A DNA stretch of 64,000 bases from Elmis aenea (lineage: Eukaryota > Arthropoda > Insecta > Coleoptera > Elmidae), in assembly GCA_947652605.1 (NCBI GenBank), contig OX393577.1:50567494-50631493 (forward strand). Direction: 5' to 3'. Of this stretch, positions 22,331-34,257 are shown one piece after another. The notes under the pieces were generated by a model, which was not told where the DNA came from, made no database searches, and saw only the letters and a program-made list of their open reading frames with translations. The position numbers and the translations under genes were made by a program. The stretch's first letter is position 1; every line of letters begins with the position of its first letter.

Positions 22331-23800
22331 AACCTGAAATGATAGAATATATTTGACAACTGTTCTAATTTTGTTATATTTTAATAATTACTAAATAAAA
22401 ATAAAATGAAATGTGCTAAATTGCTTATAGAAATGATAATATTTCAAACCAGGTTTATTTTTAATTAACCATATTTTTCACTTATTTGGATTCAACTATT
22501 CAAGTGAAATGAATGGTGTTTGAGAGTATTTTTAGAATTACGGACTTGTAAAAACCAATCTGCATTTCTAAGATTCATTTCATTACTCATTTACAATTAA
22601 ATTAAGTGAGAGATACCTCTCGTTTTTACAGTGCGTTGGTTTCAAATATAGTTTTAGATAAATTTGAAACAGAGAGAGAAAAATACTAACTTTTAAACAT
22701 CCAGTATCAACAGTTAAAACTTTTCTACTTTATTCTGTTCGCGTAATTGAAAAGTAAAAACATTTCGTAAGGGAATTACACCTTCTTACTTTCGCGCGAC
22801 CGGCATTTACAACTTTGCGCATATTTTGGGAAAAGTTCGGTAATCCCACTCATAAATATTACAGAGAGCAATAATTTAAAGTTCATTGCATACTATTATT
22901 CCAAAGGTTAAAATAAACCAATAAAACACGAACTAGAATTACCTTGTAATAATTAAACAAAATAAAGTTTGTTAACGATGTTACTGGAATTATTAACAAA
23001 GGTCTTTAGACCGTCAATCTGTGTGGGGATGTAGAAGTAACTCAAACTCTAAAGTTGGCGTTGTATTTGCTGCTAGTAACGTTGCAACTTCCTTTCCTTT
23101 TTCTGCCGGCATCGCAAGGATGTAAACGGAAGAGTACAGCATAACGTATCCTGCATGCTGAGGAATAATGGTTTAAGCGCGGTCTCTCCAATCCATTATG
23201 ATTAACTCTGTGACAGTGTCAGAAATGTATACTTACTCCTACTGAATACATGCGCTATTACTTTACGTTAACATGGCCTTCTTTATCTCAGTTTCAGACG
23301 TCTTTGACGAGGGCTTTCTAACATTTCTGAATATGATTAAGATTGTATATCTGCTACAAATAACACTGCGTTTGATTTAAACACTCGCTGGATTTAATAA
23401 AACTGTAATTATGTGTGCTTGAGAAATTCTCGCTTCCGCCGTTTATAATCCCTGAAATTAATATCTACATGGTCTCAACAAACTTATATCGACGCCGAAT
23501 GCAACTGAAATCAGAAAACATAAAAAAGTTTTAAAGTTTTAATGAAATTTCAGCGAGTGCTACAGTGATCAAAATTAAACCTACAGTTTTCAACATGTGC
23601 TCTTGTGCTCTTTTGCGTTGGTCCTTGTCTAGCGCACATTAACTTGCGAATACATCGACAAACTTAGATTACTGCAGTACGAATTAAAATATTATATCGT
23701 AAGAATAACAAACTTCGTCAACAATTAATTTTGCACATTTTATGACAATAAAATAAAACAATTCTTATCTATTAAATTCAACTTATTAAACTTTATTATA
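22331..23800. other. Anonymous, relatively complex sequence
   Basis: No repeat pair or domain is seen. The part 22990-23480 is less AT-rich and looks like unique sequence. It could hold host regulatory or intronic DNA, but nothing specific can be supported. Confidence 0.35.
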
Positions 23801-23802
23801 TG

Positions 23803-25022
23803 TACAGGGTGGGCAAATTTCCATGTTTTAATAGGAAATCTCGATAAGGTATAAAAAAACGGACCGCGCATCTTCGATCTCTTTTATCGAAAAAAAGTTA
23901 ATGGTGACAACTAAAATTGGTTATCGTCTTTTGTTTTCGAGTTATCGCCGATAACTCGATTTTTCGACTTTTCGTTTTATGACTATATTTCGCTTGTTTA
24001 TAAAAATAAAGAAAATAATGTTGACGTTTTACAGGCACTTTTTTGATAAGAATGCAGAGGCGTAGACAATTTTTCAAAATAAAATCCGAAATTCGAGTTG
24101 TGACATAAAGTTGTATTTTTTTAAATGGAACCCATAGTTGGCTATGACTTATTTAAATTCCTTATTTTTTCGTCATTCCAAATATTTAAGGGTTTATGTA
24201 TTTATTTTCAAAAATACTTAAGCTACGAAGGTTTTTTAGTTTTTTTTTTAACAAAATTAAGTAGGCTGTGAAAACAAAAACAAAACAAGGTGTAAAACCT
24301 TTTTAAACTCATTTGGTACAAGTTACTAAGGTTTTGTAATTTGTTGTTGTGATAAACATTACAAATATTTGAACATAAGATAAACTACAATAAATTGCAT
24401 AACTGCAGATTCCGACTTTATCGTTGTTTCCTTATTTTTATATATTTATAATGTTTATCACAACAACAAATTACAAAACCTTCGTAACTTGTACTAAATG
24501 AGTTTTAAAAGGTTTTTCACCTTGTTTTGTTTTTGTTTTCACAGCCTACTATAATTTTGTTTAAAAAAAAAAAAAACTAAAAAACCTTCGTAACTTGCGT
24601 ATTATTGAAAATAAATACATAAACCCTTAAATATTTGGAATGACGAAAAAATAAGGAATTTAAATAAGTCATAGCCAACTATGCATTCCATTTAAAAAAA
24701 TACAACTTCATGTCACAACTCAAATTCCAGATTTTTTTTTTGAAAAATTGTCTACGCCACTGCATTCTTATCAAAAAAGTGCCTGTAGAACGTCAAAATT
24801 ATTTTTCTTTATTTTTATAAACAAGCGAGACATAGTCATAAAACGAAAAGTCGAAAAATCGAGTTATCGGCGATAACTCGAAAACAAAAGACGATAACCA
24901 ATTTTAGTTTTCACCATTAACTTTTTCTTGAAAAAAAAGATCGAGGATGCGCGGTCCGTTTTTTGATACCTCTTATAGCTATCGAGATTCCCTATTAAAC
25001 ATCTAAATTTGCCCACGCTGTA
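23803..25022. mobile_element. Foldback element, arms nearly 600 bp
   Basis: The ends are TACAGGGTGGGCAAATT and, read inward from the right, TACAGCGTGGGCAAATT. The arms are inverted copies almost to the centre near 24410. Matching blocks include CGAGTTATCGCCGATAACTC, itself a palindrome, in both arms, and GGACCGCGCATCTTCGA with its complement. There is no transposase. Part of the arms also occurs at 22.2 and 45.7 kb. Flanking TA dinucleotides are compatible with a TA target but are not proof. Confidence 0.85.
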
Positions 25023-25026
25023 CTCT

Positions 25027-25209
25027 TTTACTCTTCAAGAGTAATAGCCTTTTATTTTTTTACTCGAAAATCGTTCGTCGGACAAAAAAAAGTCAAGAGT
25101 CCATTTTTACTAAGAGATAAAGCAAAAAAATCTGACATTTATTTTGAAAAAAAAAACAATGGCGTATCATTAAAATAATAAAAGGCTATTACTCTTGAAG
25201 AGTAAGAGT
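25027..25209. mobile_element. Small palindrome abutting the 23.8 kb foldback
   Basis: TACTCTTCAAGAGTAATAGC at the left and GCTATTACTCTTGAAGAGTA at the right are exact inverted copies, each followed by CTTTTATT-type sequence. The centre is about 120 bp. Each arm also contains the smaller palindrome ACTCTTCAAGAGT. It begins within a few bases of the end of the foldback at 25022. Confidence 0.7.
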
Positions 25210-25212
25210 AGG

Positions 25213-27788
25213 TACCTACATATCTAGTTGTAGTATCATTTTTTTCATTAAGAATATCCAAGGGCATGTTAGTACGGACGCCATTGGTAGAAATAGAACA
25301 ACTGTTTTTTCTTAAAAAAAAATGTGTTTTTAAGCCTAGTTAGTACCTACTACCTACCCACTAAAATTCCAAAAAATCTTTAAGGCGGTGTCAAACATAT
25401 TACGAAAAAACCGATATTTTTTCAACTTTTAACACCCTGTATCTCAAAAATACGGCAGTTGCGGACCTACATTGATATGAACTTTTTTTCTTAAAATCAT
25501 CCAAGGAATAATACCCTTAAGGATCAGCATTTAATTATGAAATACCCTGTATATTTAATTGTAGTTCAAAAATCACTTATCACTTACATATTTGTGAAAA
25601 GAATCTGTTCTGAACGAATATCAGTTTGGAGAATACTCTTACTTTAGGTACTAGAAGACGAAAGAACGAGATTTTTAAAACTAGTTAAGATGGTCTTTAA
25701 AAAGAGATTTTCTTACAACCAAGAAAAGAGATTTTTAAACTTAATATACATGCATTAATCGTTTATTTAAAAAAATACATGACTTAAACAATACGTTTAT
25801 AAAAGATTTGTACGTGTCTGACAGTTTATTTTTGGATTTTTAAATTACTTTTCATAATTTTATTCAGTGTTGCACTCAACGGTGGATCGTTTTTGCACTT
25901 AATTATTCATTTTTAACCTGACAGTTTTGAAGTACAGCACCATCTAGTGAACATCAGTAATTATTTGTTTTTTTACTAAACAACATTTCTGGCTGTTAAA
26001 ATTTTTAGATTGTTTTTATTCAATTAATTTTTCATCGCGTAGATATGTACATGCACTGAAATGGTCTTTCAAAATTAATTTTTGGGGTAAGAGTACATTA
26101 TTTTCAAATTTTAATTAAATGCACCTAAAAATTATGGCAGCAATTTCAACGTTCATTCTGAAAACATAATAAATTACAATTCTAAAATAGTTATGGAAAT
26201 GTAAACCGCGCAGTGCCCATATTTTATTTTAAATTATAATATATTTTCGTTGTATATTAGAGCGTTCAATGTTCAGTATCAGAGCCATGTGTTCGCATTT
26301 CGAGTCGAATTATTCGAGCCACAAATTTCATTTCTGGTCCGTGGATTATAATAAAGCCAGCGCACGCTACTATTACAATATCAGATAAGGGCCAATTTTC
26401 CTAAAAACCGCCCTTCATACTCGCAAATTGCTGTTGCGTAAAAATAAGTGGCCTGTTATGTCTTATTTTTTATTGTTTGTGATTTATTTTTCATTCTTTA
26501 TTACTTCTTTAATCCAGAAATAAGTGGCACTCGTTGTTTATATATAAACATTTTAGTCCTGCGACATATAAAAAGGTTAAACTGTAGATTGAACCCATTT
26601 ATAAAACATGATTTAAACATCGCTATTTAAATTCTATTCACCCGCGAATGTCCAGGTAGTCTAGAAACTGAATAACAGTTCAACAGCTGAATTGGCATTT
26701 CATGCAGGATTTATTTATTTTTATGCAGATTTAATGCATGCGAGCTTTTCAAATCTCTTGTAACATGTGCAGGCTTGGTTTTCTATAAAAGTACGATATG
26801 ACAAATACGGAGTTACAGTTTTTAACAGATATAAAATGAAGATTAAATATTAATATGCGTTGGAATATGAAATCAACATGCTAATACGAAATCCTATAAA
26901 CATGCAACAGCTACAATAAAAAAAATTAAGTAGCCGCATTATTTTTAATTGCAATATAACAGGCGAAAACCCTTTAAATCTTGCACTCTCCTTTAAATAA
27001 CCAAGTTTACGCAAAAAATTACGATGAAAAATAATAAACGTTACGTAAATAAGAAAAATAAGGGAAGATGCAAAATCCGCAAATACCTTAATCGCGAAAT
27101 AATTTCTCCAAAGAGCAAAATTGCTCGATGTTCCTTGCTAGTTTTACATTAAACTTGAAACATTCAAAGAGTTTTATGTGTACTTTGTTCTTCTAAACTT
27201 TTATTCCTTGGGTATTTGCCTCGAAATAATCTCTAAGTTGTGCTGAAGTAATTAATTTTCTCATAATTAACCCCAGAGGATTACGAAAAGCGATGTTTCT
27301 AATCTCGTGGTAGTCTTCTTGGAATTGTTTGCGATATATATGACAAAATAAAAGACGTAATTGCCTTCGATTGTTATATTAACGACCGCATTCTTTAAAC
27401 ATCGAAACAAAAGACTTCTTTCTATCTTCGCACCAAATACAAAATACGATACGAGTTTCTAAGGATGTCTGTAAACATAATAATAGGAAACTGGGTCAAA
27501 GTAAAAGCATGAGATTTTACATCAATAAAAATAAAACGATCGAGGCTACTTCACAAAATGTAAGATTGCAATTAAAAAAATATAATTGTTTATCTTAAAA
27601 AAAAACAGGGGTGCCAAACCCGCAGACCACTTCCAAAAAAAAAAAAACTTTAAAAACATTAGATACAAAACAGCAAAATGAAGTATAGTATCTCTTGAGT
27701 CACTTTCGATTAAGCAGGAAAGCTCAGTTTTTTAATAAGCGCTTCGTTTTCACGTACTTTCTAGTTCTAATGTTGATCCAAAAAATAC
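25213..27788. other. Anonymous sequence with foldback-type ends near 25.43 and 25.55 kb
   Basis: AACACCCTGTATCTC near 25431 and TACCCTGTATAT near 25547 match the end motif family. Beyond 25600 nothing is recognised. A run near 26255-26390 is more GC-balanced and may be unique host sequence. Confidence 0.35.
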
Positions 27789-28329
27789 TAAGGTAATTCC
27801 GGGAGATATGCCCCACTGGGAGAGATGCTTCGGTTGTTCTATTTTCGCATGCTAATGACAGATGCCAAAATTTGTACTGTATTATTGTTCCGTAACAGTT
27901 GCTATCTGGAAGGCATACTGCCGTTGGCAAAAATTTCGGGTGGTGTGCGGTTGTCAACAAAATTAAGATGAGTTCAACGATTTTAACATGGCGCTATAAT
28001 GTAGTAATAACTTAAAGATACCGGAAATTCGAAATTTGTTATTTTTCATGGAATACTTTTAGCCAGCTTCACAAATACATTGTTAAGGTTATTATTGCAA
28101 TAAAATACACCGGTATCTTTTAAGTTCCATATTTTTTTCCCCTGGGGCATCTAACCCGTACTAAAAGGAGAGTTGCCCCATTTTATCGAGGTACAGATGC
28201 CCCGGTGGAACATCTATTCCTTATACACAATACAGCAACAACTAATCAATTTATTAATTAATACTGTAACACAAGCATCCTAGAAAGACTATATTGACAT
28301 TATTTATGAAAAATAAACTATGTTCAGAG

Positions 28330-28428
28330 ATGCCTACGACGTATAAGAGGAAAACATCTGATAAAACCAAAAGGCAATGGTCTTCAGAACAATTCAGAGA
28401 AGAATTAAGAAGAACAAAATCTTTTTAA
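28330..28428 (+). pseudogene. pogo/jerky-type transposase N-terminus
   Basis: The ATG at 28330 opens 32 codons starting MPTTYKRKTSDKTKRQWSSE and ending LRRTKSF before a TAA. Insect pogo-superfamily (Tigger/jerky/CENP-B-like) transposases begin with the same M...YKRK...W....L pattern, which leads into a psq-type helix-turn-helix. The frame ends where unrelated sequence begins, so the HTH and the DDE catalytic domain are missing. Its place inside matching terminal repeats supports the assignment. It is too short to be functional. Confidence 0.6.
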
Positions 28429-28433
28429 CATAT

Positions 28434-28800
28434 GTTCAGGGACAAATCCCTTAGCTAGGATGACCAACCATAGCAAAGGGATAACATTTTTGTAATAGTT
28501 AGGTAGTAAGTCAAGTTGCAAAATACATTCTAATTCAAGTTCTCATTTGACCACATGCATTAATTCGATACAAGTTCTCATTCAATACCAGTCAAGTTGT
28601 AATCTTAAACAAACTTCTTGGTTCTGTTAATAAATTACATTTAAAAAAATTAAAGCCGACGTCGAGCTAAATATTTTAAGAAGACGAACAAGCAGACTAA
28701 GCGTCGAAACGTTCGTCCTTCTTTACCGTCGTTATCGTCGTTGTACATAACGACGTCGTAAGTGTGTTAAGTTGATATGATCAATCGAGTGTACGATTCG
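28434..28800. other. Possible secondary insertion (LTR-like) within the pogo element
   Basis: The transposase frame breaks at TAACATATGTTCAGGG, and GTAACATAT recurs at 28802. AACATAT could therefore be a target duplication around a 370-bp insert. The insert is more GC-balanced, has AATAAA-like signals near 28630 and starts TGTTCAGGGACAAATCCC. It would fit a solo LTR, but TG/CA borders and a standard 4-6 bp duplication do not agree exactly. Confidence 0.3.
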
Positions 28801-29111
28801 TAACATATCAATAAAAATACATTTTGGATTAAATATTTTTGGTTTCATTGATCGTTTAAGGCCGGGGGGGCATCACTCCCATTCATATGGGGCATCTCAA
28901 CCGCACTGTCGGGAGAGATGGCCAAAAACATGGTTTTGCTTAATTTTTTTTTTGTAAACTTCCAGTCGTAATATTTAAATTTTGAATGTCGTGCGTTATT
29001 CTCAATTGAATTGGCTATGCATATCCATTTTTTCGGAGACTACAAAGTCAAAAATTATTAAAAGGTGATTTTTTTGCCTTAGGTGGGGCAACTGTCCCGG
29101 AATTACCTTAT

Positions 29112-31125
29112 TCGAGTCTCTGGAATGTAGTTGGTATCAAGCTTTTAAACAACCCCTGGGTTTTAAAACAAAGTTATTACGTGCCGTAGAATTAAGAAAA
29201 CTCCCAAGGGAAATATTTTCAAGTCGAAAAATTAAGAGAATCACATTATAATAAAGTGCATGGAACAACATTGCAATTGTTTATATTGGTTTATACTTAG
29301 AAGCTTATATCTTTGCTTTTGAATTCGAGCTGAAAAGCAGAACTTCTCTTTGGCATTTTAAAATTAGCTCACGGCTTTCAGAAAGTCAAACCTGACTTAA
29401 GACATTGAAGTATATATTCTTATAGTAATTAGCAATAACAAACTTCAAAGTTTCTAAACATTATTGTCTAAGGTATTCCTGACTTACTAACATAAGACAC
29501 AAACTTACCTAAAGGATTGTGTCCTGATTTCTTTTTAGTTTAAGTATTACAAACTATTACAAACTAGTAAGCTGTTTTAGTAATTTAAACAAGTGGTATA
29601 TTGCATTATATTTTGTTAAAACCTGTATTAAAATGTAATTTTCCAATGAATTTTGTATGTGCAATACACTGTTTTAAATGACAGAATCAGTTACCTTAAA
29701 CATTTTTTGATCATGGTCTATTACGCAATTTTTTACTTCCGTAATTTTATTTCTACTAAAAAGTAACTATTTGCGCAAGATACTTTTTATTTCCATAAAA
29801 AAAAAGGAAATGAAAATTTGCTTAACTGTTAATAATAATAAAATATTTACACCTGCATAAAATGCCAATAATTACATTTAACTTCTTAAACGCTTTAACA
29901 CTGTAGTTATTATTATGCTAGGTTAATGTAATGAATTATCACAAATATCACTTAAGTTTTCAACATTTTGGTAAACACTGATGTAGTGCTTTATGCAACT
30001 TTAACAATATATCTCGGAAAATGTAATTTATTACATTTCCTTTGACTTCCTTATTAATGTTCTTCATATTTTCTCATTTAAAAATCAGGACTTAAATGTA
30101 TCCATCCAAGCTTTTAAGTACATGTTAGAGATACAGAAATAATTAAATTGAAAGCAACTTTTCTTCTACCTTATTTTTATCGTTAAGAAAAAACTTAATA
30201 AAAAGAGGACTTTTAATATTAAAAATATTTTTTACAGTCAGTGCTTTCGTGAGATTCATTATGTTTTTGTGACCTGTAAAAAAATTAGTATTTACTTACG
30301 AGCTCTGTTACAAAGTGTAATCTTTAAGGAATGCGCGATACTACAAAGCTGGCATTTAGAAACCGCAGCTGCTCCATCACCTAGGCTAATTAAGAAAGTG
30401 TAATTGCTTACGAAATGCGCACTTGCTTAATAAATTCTAAGTGAAAATAAACCCCTAGAAACAAACTCTCCCCCTTAAATATCCAGCAGAAATTGATTAA
30501 CATCCTTAAATTTAATAAACTCCCTATGCATTAGCGTCATAAATACTTTTTAGGCTAATAAATAGCTTGCCAAATTGCATGCTTGTACTAAATCAACTGT
30601 AAAACAATTTAAACAATAAAAAAAAACTAATTATATTATTTAAATCAAAAACTTGCTTCTCCAAATCGTACAAATATTTCATTTAGTTACAGTGCATTTT
30701 TATCAAACTTTATTAACCCAAAAATATGTTGTCTTACCAGGAACGATACGTTGTAGGTGGAATTTGATTAAGGCTGTGTTTATTGCATCAAGAACATCAA
30801 AACTTAATGTTTTGCAGAGTTATACGTGCCACTGGCCATTTCCTTCGGAAAAATAGGGGAAATTGGTATAAAAAGGTCATTTTTGCGATCGCGTTGGCCA
30901 TGAAACCGTCGGAGACAAGATCGAAATTCTTCTATTTACCAATGCGCGCATCCTTTGCAAGTAAATTGGTGCACAGTTTTTGAAAAAATCTAGAACGTTT
31001 CCGGAAAAAAACGTCAAAACCGAAACCCCTACAAAAGCGCTATGACTTGAGAAGTGGATTACAAAAAAAATCGACTGCTACAAAATCTAAAGAACTGCAA
31101 GAGTCTTAATATATAGGTCTTTAGG
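29112..31125. other. Anonymous AT-rich sequence
   Basis: No repeat pairs or domains are recognised. Overlapping open frames at 30653-30856 and 30783-30983 have no recognisable product. The segment 30870-31060 is more GC-rich than the rest. Confidence 0.35.
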
Positions 31126-32010
31126 TTATTACACTTTTCGATGAGGCACTTTTGCTATTTTCGTAAATAATGAAAAAAAAGGTTGTTTTAGTAATTTTTT
31201 TAACCTCAAATAATTTTTGAACAAAAATTAAATATTTTATTAAGTGTGCCGTAACCTGCATACACTGAATTGTATTGTGTCAAAAAATGTCCGAAAAACG
31301 TTTTTGTTAATTTTAATTGACTTTTGGGTTACTTAAATAGACTAAGGATTCCGAAATTGGTTTTTTGACAAATATTCATTTTTTTTTAATGGGACGATGG
31401 TGACTTATCACGTTATTTAAATCAGTATTTTCTGTCGCACCCAACAAAAGCAATAGGTTGGTATTTTAATGAGGTTTATTTATAAAAATATGAAAAAGTT
31501 TAACCGTTCATTCAATAAAACTTTGGATGTGTTAATATCTTTTTTGTTTTTGTTCTTAAAAGTTGTAATTAATTTTTAGTTGTTAGTGATCGTCGTGAAA
31601 AGAGTTAACACAAAAAGCATTTGTTTTGTTGCTATTTAGCACAGTCAACTATGATTATTAGGGTATGTTACAAAAACTTTAAAATAATTTAAAACTTTAA
31701 TGCTGCTCCTAATAAAAATACCAAGTATCTATCTGGTATTGTTGTATTCGTCAGAAAATACTCTATTTTAATAACCGCAAGCGCCACTATCGTTTCATTA
31801 AAAAAATTCGGTTTTTGTCAAAAAAAAACAAATTTCGCAACCTTTAAATCCGATTAAAGTAACCCAAATGTCAATTAAAATTAGCAAAAACGTTTTACGG
31901 ACACTTTTAGACATAATAAAATTCAATTTATGCAGGCCATGGCACACTTATCCAATAAAAAGTTTAAGTGAGGTCAAAAAATTATTTGAGGTTATAACAA
32001 TTAACTAAAA
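31126..32010. mobile_element. Foldback element, divergent arms of about 220 bp
   Basis: The left arm (about 31190-31400) includes ACCTCAAATAATTTTTGA and TTAATTTTAATTGACTTTTG; the right arm (31790-32005) holds their complements with about 15-20% differences. The left end reads GATGAGGCACTTTTGCTA. It belongs to the family of 39.19 and 54.2 kb, which share GAGGCACTATTGCCAT-type ends and an ACAAGGTTG block. Confidence 0.65.
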
Positions 32011-32122
32011 TAGTGCAGTTGTATTCAAAATTGCTTCCTCTTTCCAAAAATGTAAAAATATACAGGGTGTTCTATTTGAAAATACATTTCTGGCGAAACC
32101 GGTAGTGAAACAAAAGTGCACA

Positions 32123-34257
32123 TACAGGGATGCGCAAAAGTATAGAAACAAACAAATATCTATAACACTATTAAAAATATTTCAATGAAATTTAATATTT
32201 GACCGTTACCGTATATTCCGGATTCGATAAAAATAATGAGGTTGTGATACGACTTCCGGTTCAACCGGAAACGGACTCAAACTTTGAAATTTTAAATGGA
32301 ACACCCTATATATTTTTATATTTTTGGATTCCTCTTTAAATTTACTTCAAAAAATGTTTGAGGTTGTATGGAGCTTAAGTCGACCGTTTTCGTTAAAATC
32401 ACATTTTTGTGAAAATTTTGAGCTATACAGCATTGTTAAAAATTTTCAACATTTAAGAACTTTGAAATTGCAAGTAATTTTTTTTTTAAGTTTATGTTGA
32501 CAATAAGCTTACTAACACTTTGCACAACGTACATTTAAAAAATATTATACAGGGCGTTTTTTACGCTTGTTCAAACTTGTACAACTTTAAACATCGATAA
32601 CTCATTTTTCTTAAATACAACACCCTGTATATTTTTACACATTCTTATAGAAAATTGATTTCTCTTTCGAAAACATTAAGGCTGTTTTTCACCTAAAATT
32701 GATATTTTCCGAGATATCGCGATTTTATTGTTAATTATTAGGGCAACGTAATATTTTCAAGTAGGCTATGAAGAAAGACAGTGTTAATTTAAACAATTGA
32801 AAGAAAAAAAAACAAGAAAGTTATAAATTTATCTTTTCCGTACAAATTTTTGACATTTTTGTTAACGAATTTTACCATTATTACTTTTGAATTAAGATTT
32901 TTTTAAATTATTTATGCATTTTTTTGTTGGACCAGTGTGATGACAAATACTAAATCCTATAAACTATTTTTTGCGTGTTTGCAATACGACTTTTGGTTTA
33001 ACCGACCCACCCCTAACCTTTTTTTAAATTTAAACATAAGGCAGGTCAGTTATTATTTTTTTTAATCAGCGTTTTTTTTTTCGCGTACCTAATACTTTAT
33101 CTATTGGTTTTATTATGACTTTGTAAACGATCAAACTCAATTGTATGAACAATATTTTGGCCCTGATAAGGACCGATTAATTTTTGCCAAGTCGTGTGAT
33201 ACGAAGCGCTCAAGGTTTCTTCTCGGTCTTCTTGGGCAAGAGGACGCAGAACAGAAAATATTGCGAATTTATAAAAATTAACAAAATAGGGAATACAAAA
33301 ATTTAATGGATACGATGCTCGAAATGACCACCATTTACTTCTTGGCAGTAGGCTAACCTATGCCGAAATTCCGTAAGAATGTTTAAAACCACATCTGGCG
33401 AGATTCTTCCAAGTTCTTTTGTTATTCGGTTTCTCAGTTCGCCTAAATCACCAAGTGGGTGTGCATAAACATTAGATTTTAAAAAAGAAAGCTAATGGAG
33501 TTAAATTCGTTATCAAAAATGTCAAAAATTTGTACGGAAAAGATAAATTTATAAGTTTCTTCTTTTTTTTTTCTTTCAATTGTTTAAATTAACACTGTCT
33601 TCCTTCATAGCCTACTTGAAAATATTACGTTGCCCTAATAATTAACAATAAAATCGCGATATCTCGGAAAATATCAATTTTAGGTGAAAAACAGCCTTTA
33701 TGTTTTCGAAGGAGAATTAAATTTTCTATAAGAATGTGTAAAAATATACAAGGTGTTGTATTTAAGAAAAATGAGTTATCGATGTTTAAAGTTGTACAAG
33801 TTTAAACAAGCGTAAAAAACGCCCTGTATAATATTTTTTAAATGTACGTTGTGCAAAGTGTTAGTAAGCTTATTGTCAACATAAACTTAAAAAAAAAATT
33901 ACTTGCAATTTCAAAGTTCTTAAATGTTGAAAATTTTTAACAATGCTGTATAGCTCAAAATTTTCATAAAAATGTGATTTTAACGAAAACGGTCGACTTA
34001 AGCCCCATACAACCTCAAACATTTTTTGAAGTAAATTTAAAGAGGAATCCAAAAATATAAAAATATACAGGGTGTTCCATTTAAAATTTTAAAGTTTAAG
34101 TCCGTTTCCGGTTGAACCGGAAATCGTATCACAACCTCAATATTTTTATCGAATCCGGAATATACGGTAACGGTCAAATATTAAATTTCATTGAAATATT
34201 TTTAATAGTGTTCTAGATATTTGTTTGTTTCCATACTTTTGCGCATCCCTGTATGTT
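32123..34257. mobile_element. Very large foldback, arms about 750 bp
   Basis: Both ends carry ACATACAGGGATGCGCAAAA in inverted orientation. The arms run from 32123 to about 32875 and from about 33500 to 34257 with high identity; matching landmarks are CCGTATATTCCGGATTCGAT and its complement, and GTACGGAAAAGATAAA near the inner borders. The arms contain internal end-like motifs (ACACCCTATATATTTTT at 32300, ACAGGGCG at 32549, ACACCCTGTATATTTTT at 32620), as if built from older nested termini. The 624-bp spacer holds a transposase tail at 33303-33495, which is presumably a remnant of an autonomous parent or a captured fragment. Confidence 0.88.
33303..33495 (-). pseudogene. Tc1/mariner-type transposase C-terminus in foldback spacer
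   Basis: The minus strand reads FLKSNVYAHPLGDLGELRNR, then ITKELGRISPDVVLNILTEF, then HRLAYCQEVNGGHFEHRIH and a stop at 33303. This is the C-terminus of the insect Tc1/mariner-like transposases with an N-terminal DUF4817-type helix-turn-helix: FLKS.VY, then L..RI..E, then R...C....GGHFE. The frame is uninterrupted for about 58 codons, cleaner than most relics here. It opens just after a stop, near the inner border of the right arm. The last catalytic acidic residue would lie upstream and is missing. Confidence 0.82.

Larger units (their letters stand above)
27789..29111. mobile_element. pogo-like DNA transposon, 1.3 kb remnant
   Basis: The ends are TAAGGTAATTCCGGGA on the left and the same sequence read inward from the right, each followed within a few bases by GCCCCAC. 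Motifs of the type GGGGCATCT and its complement recur near both ends (27810, 28145, 28190, 28870, 28895). Inside is the start of a pogo/jerky-type transposase (28330-28428). The TA at each edge fits a TA target. Most of the coding region is gone, and another insertion may sit at about 28434-28805. Confidence 0.7.
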
